From a virus: a DNA stretch of 43,999 nt. The stretch lies in IMG/VR virus record IMGVR_UViG_3300028550_000711, positions 1 to 43,999 of that record; one strand, written 5' to 3'. The translations under genes were made by a program, and so were the position numbers. Position 1 is the stretch's first letter, and every line of letters begins with the position of its first letter. Below the pieces are notes generated by a model. That model was not told where the DNA came from. It was given only the letters and a program-made list of their open reading frames with translations, and searched no databases. Below, in pieces: positions 6,349-15,855 of the stretch.

Positions 6349-8772
6349 CTATTGTGCGGCCTGCTGGACTTTACTAGAGACAACCTTCTGTTCTTGGATG
6401 GCCCTTATGAGAGCCGCTGTGGCCCCCTCTGGGTCAATCTGCACTGTTGGCACACTGACACTGTCAAACGCCGCCTGTGCCTCTGGTGTGGCCGCTTCTG
6501 CTGGCCCCACACTGCTTTCATTTGTTGAAGACGCCAACAGTGCAGCCTCCAAGAACCCACGGCCATCACTAATATTGAGAGCATTCGCAAGCCGCTTAAA
6601 CGCAGGCGTTTTAATTGCAGCAACAATTTCTGGTTCAGACGCTGAGACGGCAAGTTTTTTGAACGTAGAGCTATTAAAGAAATCACCCGCCGCAGCAATT
6701 TTAACTTTGTCTTTTTTTGACAACAAAATCTCACCCAGAGTGTCCATAGCCATAGCCCCAGCTTGGCCCCCACCCACATAACCAACGCCAGCACGAACAA
6801 TTCTATTCCCCATAATTCTTTGGAAAACAGTTTTTACGGCTCCTTCGGCAGTAATCGCCTGCACCAGAGCTTGATTGGCTTTACCTGTCGGAATAACCGC
6901 CGCACGGCCCTGCGTGATGAGCTTGGAGATGTCATTAAGATCATTGAAGACCTTTTCCGTTTCGGGGCCAAGAATTTTAATCACCCGTTTATAAACATCA
7001 TTGTTTATTTTAAGCGCATTAAAAGTTGACGAAAATTTGGCAAAATCAAACGGCCCATCAAATGCCTGATTATCAGACCTAGATATTGCGCCAAGTGCAG
7101 TTGCCAATGCCTCTCTTTGCATTTCTTGGGGAACTAATTTTAAAATCCTGTTTAGATTTGTAATATCTCCCTTTTTTGATCCCTGTGACATTGCTGCTGT
7201 TAAAACGCTGGCTATACTTTTTTCGCCATCTTTAGCAAAGAAATTAACCATACGTTTTTCAAGAGCTTTTTGCTTCACCGTTGTTTGATTTGCCAAACGC
7301 AGTGTGGCTTTTACTTCGGCTCCTGTGCCGGGGTTTAATTTTTCGGCCACTCTTTGCGCCGTTGAAAGATAATCTTCGGTTAATGCTCTATATATACGTT
7401 TCGCAGTGCCAGTATCCATATCGGCAAATTCGCCTTCGCCCTTGTTTATGGCTTTACCAATGCTGGTTCTGAATTTTTTTAGTGCGGCATAAGTTAATGG
7501 TGTGTTTGGGTCTGTTAATTTATCGAAAAGCATTTTTTCTTTGCCTGCCAAACCACCTACGCCGCCAAGTTCTTCAAGCATTTTATTCAACAGCATAACA
7601 CTATTTTGTGGTTCAACCAGTGAGCTTGCGGGAACTGCTGCGTCAACCTCTTTGTACAATCCACCTGCGGCTCTTTCTAACTCTGCTCTCGTTTGCAAGA
7701 CAGTTGTTTTAATTCTTGCAGCGACTGTAGAAATGTCAGGTGTGGCATCCATTTCTGCCATTACTTCATTGGCGCGTCTAGATGCAGCCACAACAACATT
7801 TCTGAAATCTGCTTCGGCTTCAGACCCTGCAAGTGATCGGCTTAGACCAGCCGCACTTTTTAGCTGCGTGTCATTGCTTAAAATATCTGCTGGCACGTCA
7901 ATGCCAAGGCGCTCTGCCGCTGCCGCTGCGTCTGGGTTTACTTTAGCTGCCGCAGCTAGGGCTTCCGCTGCCTTCTGGGAACCTCTGCCGCCAGTGGATG
8001 CCACACGAATTAATTTGCCCAACGCATCTGGAGTTAGGGTGGGAGCCGCCTGTGCTGCGGTCTGTGCCGTGGGGGCCGCTGCAACGGGGGCAGGGGCTTG
8101 AACAGTACGCATTGCGGCAAGCTCGTCAGGGGTAAACTGTCTAGCCACCTTAGCCTCTGTTATGCCGCCCACACTTGGATTTAGCATTTGACGGCCACGC
8201 ATCAGAGAGCTTGGAGAACCCATAAATGCGTCTGGCATTGACATCATGTCATTTGCAAATCTTGTTGCGTTTCCTTCGCTCATGCCTGCCTTCATAAACA
8301 GGTCTGCAATGCCACCAATAACGTATCCAGCGCCCTCTGAGGCAGTTCCTGCCACGGTTAATCCTGCGTCACCAATAAGCTCTAGTGCAGATTGCACGGC
8401 TTGAGGTATGGTGATTGTGGGTCCATCTTTTAATGATGGGTCAGCAGCTTTCTGGGCATCGCTGTATCCGTACAGTAGAACCTCGTCAGGTACGTCAACA
8501 ATGCCGCCCTCACCAGATAGGTTTACACCTGTTGCTGCTTTTTCAGCCAGATCGCGGCCCTCTTTGGACATCTGCTGACGCAGTGGTACGGGGGTTCTTT
8601 TAGGTTGCACCTTGGCCGTGCCATCCTCAGCAACAGGAACTGGCATTGTGGATGTGGTTTCGGCTGCGGTGGTTTCGGCCTGATCTTTCTCTACTATCTT
8701 CAATGCCTCTAAAAGCAATATCTGCCTGTGCAATTCTTCTTTGCTCATGCTTTTTATGTTTTTTCCAGCCAT
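6349..8772 (-). CDS. Large internal virion / DNA-ejection-type protein
   Basis: An 807-residue Ala-rich, mostly helical protein. The first 100 residues are charged and low complexity. Near 130-165 there is a Gly/Ala-rich hydrophobic stretch (LIGDAGLTVAGTASEGAGYV). The middle is long helices; a second Gly-rich patch (VRAGVGYVGGGQAGA) lies near 660. The C-terminal tail holds ATPEAQAAFDSV. Membrane-seeking Gly/Ala patches in a large helical protein at the end of a podovirus late operon are typical of proteins ejected with DNA to form the trans-envelope channel. No transglycosylase motif is visible. It starts 4 bases after the preceding gene, with which it probably acts. Confidence 0.65.
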   Translation of the reverse strand: MAGKNIKSMSKEELHRQILLLEALKIVEKDQAETTAAETTSTMPVPVAEDGTAKVQPKRTPVPLRQQMSKEGRDLAEKAATGVNLSGEGGIVDVPDEVLLYGYSDAQKAADPSLKDGPTITIPQAVQSALELIGDAGLTVAGTASEGAGYVIGGIADLFMKAGMSEGNATRFANDMMSMPDAFMGSPSSLMRGRQMLNPSVGGITEAKVARQFTPDELAAMRTVQAPAPVAAAPTAQTAAQAAPTLTPDALGKLIRVASTGGRGSQKAAEALAAAAKVNPDAAAAAERLGIDVPADILSNDTQLKSAAGLSRSLAGSEAEADFRNVVVAASRRANEVMAEMDATPDISTVAARIKTTVLQTRAELERAAGGLYKEVDAAVPASSLVEPQNSVMLLNKMLEELGGVGGLAGKEKMLFDKLTDPNTPLTYAALKKFRTSIGKAINKGEGEFADMDTGTAKRIYRALTEDYLSTAQRVAEKLNPGTGAEVKATLRLANQTTVKQKALEKRMVNFFAKDGEKSIASVLTAAMSQGSKKGDITNLNRILKLVPQEMQREALATALGAISRSDNQAFDGPFDFAKFSSTFNALKINNDVYKRVIKILGPETEKVFNDLNDISKLITQGRAAVIPTGKANQALVQAITAEGAVKTVFQRIMGNRIVRAGVGYVGGGQAGAMAMDTLGEILLSKKDKVKIAAAGDFFNSSTFKKLAVSASEPEIVAAIKTPAFKRLANALNISDGRGFLEAALLASSTNESSVGPAEAATPEAQAAFDSVSVPTVQIDPEGATAALIRAIQEQKVVSSKVQQAAQ

Positions 8773-8776
8773 TTTA

Positions 8777-10339
8777 TTACCCTCCTATTCTTGCTAAATA
8801 TGCTTGCAATTCAGCCACTGTCATTGCCATTTTATCTTGAGGAGTAATTGCGCGAAAATCTGAATCTGTCATGTTTGTTATAACATCAGCCGCTCTTTGT
8901 GCCTCTTCACCCTGCTCAACTTCAAATCTATTTCTTTGGATTTCCACCCATTTAGAAATCCCACCACCCAGTGGATCAGTTAAGTATTCGGCAGCTTTTG
9001 CATAGTGTATTCTTAATTTTTCTTGCGCGACAACTTTATCAGAAATCCATTGTGAAAGCTCTTCCTCTTGCATTGTATTTGGAAGCGAAGTTGCCAGCGC
9101 AAGTTCTAATTCTCCCGCACTTAATGCCCCAAATGTATTCATGCCAACGACAGCCAAACCAAGTTCGTTTCGGAGAGTGTCTAAAGCAATAGATGACGCA
9201 AAAACGCTTGGAAACTTACTTTCAAGCCAACCAGTATTGGCTCCACCTGACGGCAAATCTACAAGCACCCTAGCTTTTTTCAAAAGCTCAATTGAGTTTG
9301 TTAGTTTCCCAATACTTTTCAGAGCTTCAACACCAATTTGAACAGCACTCTTGCCAGCCTCTGCGGCGGCAGAGCCTCTTAAAGTATCAGTAATACCAGC
9401 CTTACGGGCTTCATTCATTACTCTTTCAAAATCTGCTTGTGAAACAGGTTCGTTACTACCGCCCTCTCTTAAAACAGAGCCACTATCATATGTAGTTAAA
9501 GTTGTGCCGTTGCCGTAAATAACTGTTTTTCTTGAGTTGCCCAGACTTGTATCTACTGGGTCGATCAACGCACTATCAGTCGCCGCCAGTGGGTAAACAG
9601 GGTTGTTTGCGGTCATCCGTGCTTGGTATTCAGCAGGGCTTAACTGTATTATTTGCTCATTAACATTTTTTGTTGCAGGGTCATCTGTTCGTGATGGGTC
9701 TAAATATTTATTAAGACTTACTTTGCCTGCTGCCCCAGTTGACTTTTCAACACTTTTAAATCTTGCGCCTTGTTCTTGCAGATCGGCAAATCCTTTAGCT
9801 GTTAAGAAGTCACGATATGCTGGCTCATAAGCTCCAGTTGGTTCCCCTTTGTCATCCAAGACTGGAACTTCAATCATGTATTCTTTCGGATCGCGGTAGG
9901 TCGCCGCCTTCGGCTTTAAGCTAGGAGCGATCTGGAGGCCCAGAGCGGCCCGTGCCTGCTCTACCTTGTCTATCTCTGCTTTTTTTGCGTTCAGATAGTC
10001 TATGGGCGCTCCCACGGAGAGAGTGGTGGCACCAAGTAAGGTCTGGCCCGGTATCGATGAAACTTCAGACATTTTGCGGAAGAACTCAAACGCCGCCATG
10101 TAGGGGTCGGCCTCTTCGGGCATTGGCAAGGCTTGATTGACATATTGATTAACTAAGTCAGCATTGTTTCCACTTATTTTATTCAAAACGCCACGGGTAG
10201 GGTCAAGTTCCATTCCAGCCGCTGCGCCTAAATTATTACTTAAAGCCATCTTATTCTCCAATTCCGCATTCCGCAGATCGTCTTTCATCGTGCTTACGCT
10301 GCCCCCAATGTCTCTCAACAATTCAGACAGCGTTGCCAT
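8777..10339 (-). CDS. Internal virion / DNA-ejection-type protein
   Basis: A 520-residue protein, largely helical. A characteristic stretch near 395-430 (RNELGLAVVGMNTFGALS, then ELELALATSLP) resembles a segment I recall from phage internal virion proteins. The middle contains a Tyr/Pro-rich part (DPKEYMIEVPVLDDKG). It ends right before the 807-aa gene and starts one base after the 355-aa gene, forming a three-gene block like the ejection proteins of P22- and T7-like phages. Assignment rests on position and composition. Confidence 0.6.
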   Translation of the reverse strand: MATLSELLRDIGGSVSTMKDDLRNAELENKMALSNNLGAAAGMELDPTRGVLNKISGNNADLVNQYVNQALPMPEEADPYMAAFEFFRKMSEVSSIPGQTLLGATTLSVGAPIDYLNAKKAEIDKVEQARAALGLQIAPSLKPKAATYRDPKEYMIEVPVLDDKGEPTGAYEPAYRDFLTAKGFADLQEQGARFKSVEKSTGAAGKVSLNKYLDPSRTDDPATKNVNEQIIQLSPAEYQARMTANNPVYPLAATDSALIDPVDTSLGNSRKTVIYGNGTTLTTYDSGSVLREGGSNEPVSQADFERVMNEARKAGITDTLRGSAAAEAGKSAVQIGVEALKSIGKLTNSIELLKKARVLVDLPSGGANTGWLESKFPSVFASSIALDTLRNELGLAVVGMNTFGALSAGELELALATSLPNTMQEEELSQWISDKVVAQEKLRIHYAKAAEYLTDPLGGGISKWVEIQRNRFEVEQGEEAQRAADVITNMTDSDFRAITPQDKMAMTVAELQAYLARIGG

Positions 10340-11407
10340 TTATGTATTCGCGTACTTTAAAGCAGCCGCACCAATTTGACCAACTGCGCCAATTGTCTGC
10401 CCATACACAGATGGCTGCGCCTGATACTGCGATCCAGTGGTGTAGCCATAGCTGCTCTTGTTGTACGGGGTGCCAGACAAAGCGCCCAATGCAAAATTGA
10501 TGTTGTCAAACGGAGCTTGTTTTTCGTCTAAATAGGATGCGTAAGCAATATCAAGGGCTTGCTGATCCAGCTTTCGCTTCGCCTCGCCAGTCGTAATGAG
10601 ACCCTGCGCCGCTTGGTTTTGCAGGTTCATTATATCAACGCCCTGACCTTGGTAGGCACTCATTTGATTAATGCGGGAAGCCTCATCAGATTCATAGGCA
10701 GTACGGGCGGCATCTTCCGCACCAAATCGTGCGGATCGCTGATCATCAAATACTGTTTTTCTTCGGTCATAATCTGTATCAAAGCGATTGGCTGCGAATT
10801 GCAGACCCTCCCGTGCGGCTCCCGCTCTTAGGTCTCCTGCGGCCTGTGCGCCCCCTGTGGCGGCTTCTGCCTCCATAATGCCCAGACGTGACCCAAAGCC
10901 ACCACCGCCCCTTGCAGCGCGTGATCTGGCCTCGTTCTGTGCGCGAATTGTCTGCTCTTCGATTTCACGAACAGCGGGGTCCATTGCGCCCTGATAGATG
11001 TCCATAAAGGGCTGTGCGCCCTCAAGATTAAATGAGTCGCCAATTTGAAACTGATCGCCCATAAGCTCTTCGCGGGTCATACTGTCGTAGCCACCGCCAA
11101 GGGTGTCAGCAATATTTCCTGCCTTATCGTAAAACGGCTGATAGCTGCTTGCGCCGTCCCGTAAAATATCTCCACCCCTACGCTCATCTAAGGAGAGCGG
11201 GTTGCCACCCCTAGTGATGTTTCCTTCAGCATCATAGGAAGCCTGTTGAATGCCAGAGTATGGGTTGTATGGCTCGTTAGCCACTGTGGCAGCACTTTGA
11301 AATATTCTACGTCCAGCGGCGGCAACCCATGCTGGGATTTCCGTACCCTCAACTGTCTCAGATGAGGTTGGAAATTCTTCATATGTTGGTGTGCAAAAGC
11401 TGCCCAT
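10340..11407 (-). CDS. Internal virion-type protein, Gly/Gln-rich
   Basis: A 355-residue protein. The N-terminus carries a Tyr/Pro/Gly-rich section (NEPYNPYSGIQQASYD). The middle is an Arg/Ala/Glu-rich helix with RAARGGGGFGSR followed by repeated Ala. The C-terminus has GYTTGSQYQAQPSVYGQTIG and a short hydrophobic end. The Gly-Phe-Gly-Ser-Arg patch followed by long helices fits proteins at the start of the ejection block in marine podoviruses. It abuts the GNAT gene upstream (11408) and the 520-aa gene downstream. Function is inferred from context. Confidence 0.55.
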   Translation of the reverse strand: MGSFCTPTYEEFPTSSETVEGTEIPAWVAAAGRRIFQSAATVANEPYNPYSGIQQASYDAEGNITRGGNPLSLDERRGGDILRDGASSYQPFYDKAGNIADTLGGGYDSMTREELMGDQFQIGDSFNLEGAQPFMDIYQGAMDPAVREIEEQTIRAQNEARSRAARGGGGFGSRLGIMEAEAATGGAQAAGDLRAGAAREGLQFAANRFDTDYDRRKTVFDDQRSARFGAEDAARTAYESDEASRINQMSAYQGQGVDIMNLQNQAAQGLITTGEAKRKLDQQALDIAYASYLDEKQAPFDNINFALGALSGTPYNKSSYGYTTGSQYQAQPSVYGQTIGAVGQIGAAALKYANT

Positions 11408-11845
11408 TTAAGCCTCCATGTAGAGCGAACCTACCTTGGCTAAACCAAGTCGCTCATAAAATTTATCTTTTCGTTCGCCGTCACTACCGTAGACGTGACC
11501 CAGCTTGACCTTTATTCCAGCATCTCTACCAATTTCCATAAAGCTCTTGATCAGATTTACTGCAATTTTTGATTTCCTATGTTCTTCATATACGAAGAAG
11601 AATAGGTCACCTAAGTATTTCTCGTCTGACCACCAGTCGGATGTTTCCATGCCACCAATGCCCCCAACGATTTTACCGTCAACCTCCGCGATAATCACAA
11701 CGCCCCTGTGGAGGGCATTGCTAATTGCGTTGGTTAGTTTTTCAGAATTGATTGGCGATGTGCCAGACACTGTCTCTGAATGCATGACGTGTAGCATCAT
11801 GTAAATTTCAGACAGGTCTTCTACTGTCGCCAATCGCACCATCAC
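11408..11845 (-). CDS. GNAT-family N-acetyltransferase
   Basis: A 145-residue protein of full GNAT length. Seen: beta1-alpha1 (VRLATVEDLSEIYMML), the beta3-beta4 turn (VVIIAEVDGKIVGGIGG), LGDLFFFVYEEHRKSKIAVNLIKS carrying the V-x-x-x-x-R-x-x-x-I/A form of the acetyl-CoA loop, and a C-terminal KFYERLGLAKVGS strand-helix. It transfers an acetyl group to an amine; the target is unknown. It sits inside the virion block, between a Met/Pro-rich protein and ejection-type genes, overlapping the former by 4 bases. Phage GNATs at this place are known from T7-like marine phages, so a virion-linked role is possible. Confidence 0.82.
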   Translation of the reverse strand: MMVRLATVEDLSEIYMMLHVMHSETVSGTSPINSEKLTNAISNALHRGVVIIAEVDGKIVGGIGGMETSDWWSDEKYLGDLFFFVYEEHRKSKIAVNLIKSFMEIGRDAGIKVKLGHVYGSDGERKDKFYERLGLAKVGSLYMEA

Positions 11846-12222
11846 GCCATGCCACCCAGTGCGCCCATTGGTGGAGCCTGACGGGGGGCTGGAGCGGCTT
11901 GAGCCATCATTGCCTCCTCGTCTGGGCCAGTAACTTCTTCGATGGCCCCGATAAGCTCCGCAAGCTCTGGCAGGATCATTAGGAGAGCCTGCGCGGCCTC
12001 TGGGCTAATGGCACGATCAAGCATTTCAAGTTGCTCTTCTGTCATTGATCCCAGCCGCGCCATGATGACAGCACCGATTTCGGGGTCTGGCTGCATGACT
12101 GCCATTTTAACATCTTCGGGAATACCCTTGCCCATTCCTATATCGTCGCGGGGTTGCGGCCCCATATTCGCGCCAGCCATGTCGGGCATGGGTGGTCTTT
12201 GTCCGTTCATTCCTTCAGCCAT
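11842..12222 (-). CDS. Acidic Met/Pro-rich virion-module protein
   Basis: A 126-residue protein with AAAAGGAGG before its ATG. The N-terminal 35 residues are low complexity (Gly, Met, Pro, Asp). The middle is an acidic helical unit (EIGAVIMARLGSMTEEQLEM, then AAQALLMILPELAELIG). The tail is Ala/Pro/Met-rich. No Cys and no membrane segment. It overlaps the GNAT gene by 4 bases and follows the 327-aa gene by 18 bases. A small adaptor or chaperone for the ejection proteins would fit; not recognised. Confidence 0.55.
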   Translation of the reverse strand: MAEGMNGQRPPMPDMAGANMGPQPRDDIGMGKGIPEDVKMAVMQPDPEIGAVIMARLGSMTEEQLEMLDRAISPEAAQALLMILPELAELIGAIEEVTGPDEEAMMAQAAPAPRQAPPMGALGGMA

Positions 12223-12240
12223 GTTGGCCTCCTTTTATGT

Positions 12241-13224
12241 TTAACCGATGCCGAATAATTTTTCGAACTTTCGCCCTATTTTTTCAGCGACTTTTATAAC
12301 CTTGGGAGCTACCATTGCAGCAATATTACCAATCGTTTGGCTTCCTGTTAGTGCCGATACGCCCAGTCGTACAGCTTCTGTTTTTGCTGCACTTTTAATT
12401 GCTTGCTTTGGCTTTACCCCAAACGCCATTTGAGTGAGGGCGTTTGCGCCTCCAGCATACATAGACGTTGTGTAATTTATTCGGCCAGCACTACCCGCGT
12501 CACCAAGTGGGTTCAGTCGGTCAACGACCCTACTACCGTAACCCATGCTCCCTTTTCCAGATTGATCTGGCAAAAAGTCTTGGAATATATTTGGGTTTGT
12601 TCCAAGAAGTCGATCTTGATCTTTCACTAAGTCAGGTTTAAACCCACCTAGCCTAATCTGGTTTCTTGCACGTGCAAGATTTTGTCCTGCTGTTTGAAGG
12701 GCGTTTGGGTCTTTGCTTACTTCCTTGTTTTGTACTAATTTCCCTTGTGCATTTTTAGTTGACAAATCAAATGTTGGCGCTCCATCTGCGGTTTCATAAA
12801 CAGGCCGACCACCTTTTATTACTGGCCTACGCGCATCCTCTCCCAGAGCAAACGAACTTGAAAATGGAACCCCAGCAAGTAGATTTGTGCCTGACAAGCC
12901 TTCACTTGCTGCCGCAGCCGCACCAATTTGACCAGCCACTTGCCCAACAGTCGCCCCCGCGCCAGCGGCCAATTGCTCTGGCGTCATGCCCCCGCTGGGC
13001 ATGTCTAAGTCCATACCCTCTTTCTTTTCTGGTAAATCATCCTGCGGAGCAAACATGAAAGATTCATTTGGATTAAATTCAAAGAAGTTTTTAGCTTCGC
13101 CACGGGCGAAATTTACATAATCCTGCGCCGTTAACATTGGTGCCAATGCGCTTCTTTCTGTGGTGGTGATTTTATAGCGGCCATCACCTAAGTCTACAAT
13201 GTCGCCCAATGCGCCGTATGCCAT
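12241..13224 (-). CDS. Virion-module protein with C-terminal amphipathic helices
   Basis: A 327-residue protein. It opens with GALGDIVDLGDGRYKITT and an acidic linker; residues 80-115 are Ala/Gly-rich (GAGATVGQVAGQIGAAAA); a long Asn/Asp/Gly-rich middle follows; the C-terminal 80 residues are Ala/Lys-rich helices ending KVAEKIGRKFEKLFGIG, which looks like a membrane-active amphipathic helix. Its start overlaps the previous stop (TAATG). It lies between beta-rich tail proteins and the ejection block. An ejection or tail-tip role is likely but unproven. Confidence 0.55.
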   Translation of the reverse strand: MAYGALGDIVDLGDGRYKITTTERSALAPMLTAQDYVNFARGEAKNFFEFNPNESFMFAPQDDLPEKKEGMDLDMPSGGMTPEQLAAGAGATVGQVAGQIGAAAAASEGLSGTNLLAGVPFSSSFALGEDARRPVIKGGRPVYETADGAPTFDLSTKNAQGKLVQNKEVSKDPNALQTAGQNLARARNQIRLGGFKPDLVKDQDRLLGTNPNIFQDFLPDQSGKGSMGYGSRVVDRLNPLGDAGSAGRINYTTSMYAGGANALTQMAFGVKPKQAIKSAAKTEAVRLGVSALTGSQTIGNIAAMVAPKVIKVAEKIGRKFEKLFGIG

Positions 13225-13547
13225 TAACTTACCTCCAAGAATGAAGCCACAACGTGCAATCGATTTGCCGTGGCCGCTGTAACTTTTAGTATTTCGCCCT
13301 CCTCAACGACCAATGGGGCCGTCAGGAGTTCCACAGTAGTATTAGCAGCAACGGCCTTAACTTTGAAGAGGCTAAAAACGCCAGCGGCTGCGTCCGTAAT
13401 TGTGACCGTAATTGTGTCAGCATTGCCGCTATCTTCTGAAGCCAAGATCGATTTTACCAAGGAAGTAGTTGCCGCAGGGCAAGTGTACAGAGTAGTCACT
13501 GAAGTTGTTGTTAAGTCTAATTTAGCGTTTTTATAATTGTTGGGCAT
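13224..13547 (-). CDS. Small beta-rich virion protein
   Basis: A 107-residue all-beta-looking protein: KLDLTTTSVTTLYTCPAATT, then LVKSILASEDSGNADTITVT, VFSLFKVKAVAANTTVELL, PLVVEEGEILKVTAATANRL. The alternating pattern suggests a single beta-sandwich like tail or capsid accessory proteins. I recall close look-alikes in marine podoviruses near the tail hub gene. It is followed by the 327-aa gene with a one-base overlap and preceded by a 61-aa gene. It is probably a minor structural protein exposed on tail or head. Confidence 0.62.
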   Translation of the reverse strand: MPNNYKNAKLDLTTTSVTTLYTCPAATTSLVKSILASEDSGNADTITVTITDAAAGVFSLFKVKAVAANTTVELLTAPLVVEEGEILKVTAATANRLHVVASFLEVS

Positions 13548-13548
13548 C

Positions 13549-13734
13549 TTATGCTATAAACCACGCTGTTGCTTCGGCCTGCTCGACGGCATTGGTCAGG
13601 CCAACACTGGCGGCAAAGTATGTTGCCTGCTTTTCTAGCTCAAGAGTGTTGGTAAGTCGAGCCATATAGCCCTGCTGATAGTTTTCGGGTGGGTTGGGTA
13701 GCCGCAAGACGGCAAGGGGCGCTCCTTGGCTCAT
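13549..13734 (-). CDS. Small virion-module protein
   Basis: A 61-residue protein whose ATG overlaps the stop of the tail-hub gene (ATGA). It has a Pro-rich start (AVLRLPNPPENYQQGY) and then a helix (MARLTNTLELEKQATYFAAS) that could oligomerise. The tight coupling to both neighbours and the sensible composition support it as a real gene. I recall short proteins with an ARLxNTLE helix at this place in related phages. Function unknown, likely a minor structural part. Confidence 0.58.
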   Translation of the reverse strand: MSQGAPLAVLRLPNPPENYQQGYMARLTNTLELEKQATYFAASVGLTNAVEQAEATAWFIA

Positions 13735-15845
13735 CTTAGGCCGTCCTCTCTGACGTTTGCCCTAAAGTCGCCCAGCGTCCACTCATCCGTAGTGCCAGTG
13801 CTTTCAAACTTCAGCGCGATCTGCCTGCCCTTGGCGCGAGTGCTTACCTTTTCTGTCGATGACGTTATGGTAAACGGCCCCTTTACAGTTTCGGTTGAGT
13901 TGGGATATTTGCGCGTATTCATGTAGAGAAACAAATTTGTATTTGCGCCCATAGTTACGTCAGGCACAACTTTATCCACCATGTAGAGTTCTGTCCCATC
14001 TGCGGTAATCTCGCGGGGTGACCCCTCAATAAACGAAGTCATGGCCGCACCATCATCACTGGTTCCTGTTTCGTGATTATACAGGAAGCCGTCAGGATCA
14101 AATGCAAATGGCACTAACTTAGCTCCAAAGCTGTCGCTCCATACTGTCCGATCCATTGTTCCAACGGTCCACGCATTTTCAGCATAGTTGTATGTAACCA
14201 TGCTGTCGTTTTCGGGGTTAGTTGTCCCTGCTGTGTTGTCGTTTGAAACATACCACCAAGTGATTTCTTTGAACGCTTTATTATGTCCTACTACAACTTT
14301 ATCGATGTAGCGTTTTTGCATACGATCAAATACGAAATATTGGACAGAGCAGGGAAGCTCTTTTACCACGCCGTCATACCGGAAAAAATTGCGTTTACCC
14401 ATCCAAAAAACGTCACCATCGATTGAAATCATTGTATTGAGGCCAGCCGCTCCACAATCTGTTGCAAGCAATCTGAAGCTAAAAATAAAGGGTGACCCAA
14501 CAAAGGTCATGCCATAGATAGCCTCATCGCTGCTAATGATTGTTTCTTCACGGGCAGAAACCATTGCCACAATTTTAGTGCCGATCTGAAGTCTCTGATC
14601 GCCAGCGGTGTTGGTTGATGTGGGCGCAAACTTTGTGAAGTCTTCCTGCGTTGACCAGCGTATGAGCATATTATCGACATTGCCCGTGCTGTAGCTTGTC
14701 CCACCGCCCACAATAAAGTGTCGGTCTGGGAAGCTCACAATAGATGTTCTTGCAATTGTAGGGACGCTGTCAGCGCCTGTCAGGGAGGACACAAGGACGG
14801 CCCGATTAGTTGTCCCTGCTGACGTGTCCCAATAATAGATTGCGCCATTGCGAACCGTGGCAATTAAGTCTTCGCCCCACAGAGATAGGCTCCAAGAGCT
14901 ATTGTCTAAATTAACGTCAGATACTGATGAGCTTCGCGGTGTCCCCCAAGTGCTTTCGCTCCAGCCGCCAACGCCCCAGCCCAGTGCAGGGTCAGAGCTT
15001 TGTGCGCCCAAACTTGCCGCAGAGCCAATTAAATACTTAATAACCACCACAAGGCCACCGCCTGCTGACACGGTTGATGTCGCCGCAGATGGGACTGTAA
15101 TTGTGTATGTGTTGGCGGTCAGCACTGTGATTTGATAGCCGCCCATACTGTTTAGCGTGTCAGCCGTAACGCCGCCTGTAGCTGCCGCTCCAGATAGCAC
15201 AACCCAGTCACCCGTGGTTGCCCCATGCACTGTGTCAGTAATTGTGACTGTGGTGCTTTCATCAGCAGTAGTAATTGGATTGATTAATACTTGAGTAACG
15301 ACAGCGCCAGAATCGTGTGCAGCCGCTGTGGTGGAAGTAGTGCCTCTAGTGCAGCCCGTGAGGGTCAGGGTACTAATGCCAGTGTATGTGATGATTTCGG
15401 AGCCTATCTTAATGGCCCCAGCCGTCTTAAAGCCAGCCACGCTTGCCAGATCGATAGCGGTCTCGCTATTGTCCAGAGCTTCTGTTGTTGTTGTGGCAGC
15501 ATCTGTCTGATCGCGCAGAGGTGTAATATCGTATATGGCCCCATTTTCAATAATATAAAGATGATTGTGCGTCCCAACGGCCAGTCGATCTTCGCCATCT
15601 ACATCTGCCCTCCAGAACACCATGCGCCTGCCTATGCCTGTCAGACTGGTCGCTGTGCTGGTAATACTGCCAGCCGTGTCGAGGGCGTTTATTTGTTCTT
15701 TTTGCCAGCCTCCCAGCTTTTCTGGGTAGCCGTTTTTAAAACGGATTAGGTCTCCATCCACCCAAAACGGCCCCGCCTTACCCGCTGCATACTCCGTGAT
15801 GTCTTTCACAATGCCGGGGTTATACTTTAATAATGATAGTGGCAT
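13731..15845 (-). CDS. P22 gp10-like tail hub / packaged-DNA stabilisation protein
   Basis: A 704-residue protein. The N-terminus (GKAGPFWVDGDLIRFKNGYP, then EKLGGWQKE) and repeated Trp-rich beta motifs (LAVGTHNHLYIIENGAIYDI, GEDLIATVRNGAIYYWD, SDEAIYGMTFVGSPFIFSFR, DGDVFWMGKRNFFRYDG) look like propeller blades, the fold of P22 gp10-type tail hubs that close the portal after packaging. Between about 120 and 280 an inserted region carries GSEIITYTGIS, LTLTGCTRGTT and IG-like strands not found in the core. About 230 residues longer than P22 gp10 (472). It sits next to the endolysin gene and ahead of small tail proteins. Role by family resemblance and position. Confidence 0.7.
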   Translation of the reverse strand: MPLSLLKYNPGIVKDITEYAAGKAGPFWVDGDLIRFKNGYPEKLGGWQKEQINALDTAGSITSTATSLTGIGRRMVFWRADVDGEDRLAVGTHNHLYIIENGAIYDITPLRDQTDAATTTTEALDNSETAIDLASVAGFKTAGAIKIGSEIITYTGISTLTLTGCTRGTTSTTAAAHDSGAVVTQVLINPITTADESTTVTITDTVHGATTGDWVVLSGAAATGGVTADTLNSMGGYQITVLTANTYTITVPSAATSTVSAGGGLVVVIKYLIGSAASLGAQSSDPALGWGVGGWSESTWGTPRSSSVSDVNLDNSSWSLSLWGEDLIATVRNGAIYYWDTSAGTTNRAVLVSSLTGADSVPTIARTSIVSFPDRHFIVGGGTSYSTGNVDNMLIRWSTQEDFTKFAPTSTNTAGDQRLQIGTKIVAMVSAREETIISSDEAIYGMTFVGSPFIFSFRLLATDCGAAGLNTMISIDGDVFWMGKRNFFRYDGVVKELPCSVQYFVFDRMQKRYIDKVVVGHNKAFKEITWWYVSNDNTAGTTNPENDSMVTYNYAENAWTVGTMDRTVWSDSFGAKLVPFAFDPDGFLYNHETGTSDDGAAMTSFIEGSPREITADGTELYMVDKVVPDVTMGANTNLFLYMNTRKYPNSTETVKGPFTITSSTEKVSTRAKGRQIALKFESTGTTDEWTLGDFRANVREDGLR

Positions 15846-15855
15846 CTGGCATCTC

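Noticed and set aside
7502-8101. Long plus-strand frame opposite the 807-aa gene
   Set aside because: Composition is that of a mirror of an Ala-rich gene; no ribosome site and wrong strand for the block.
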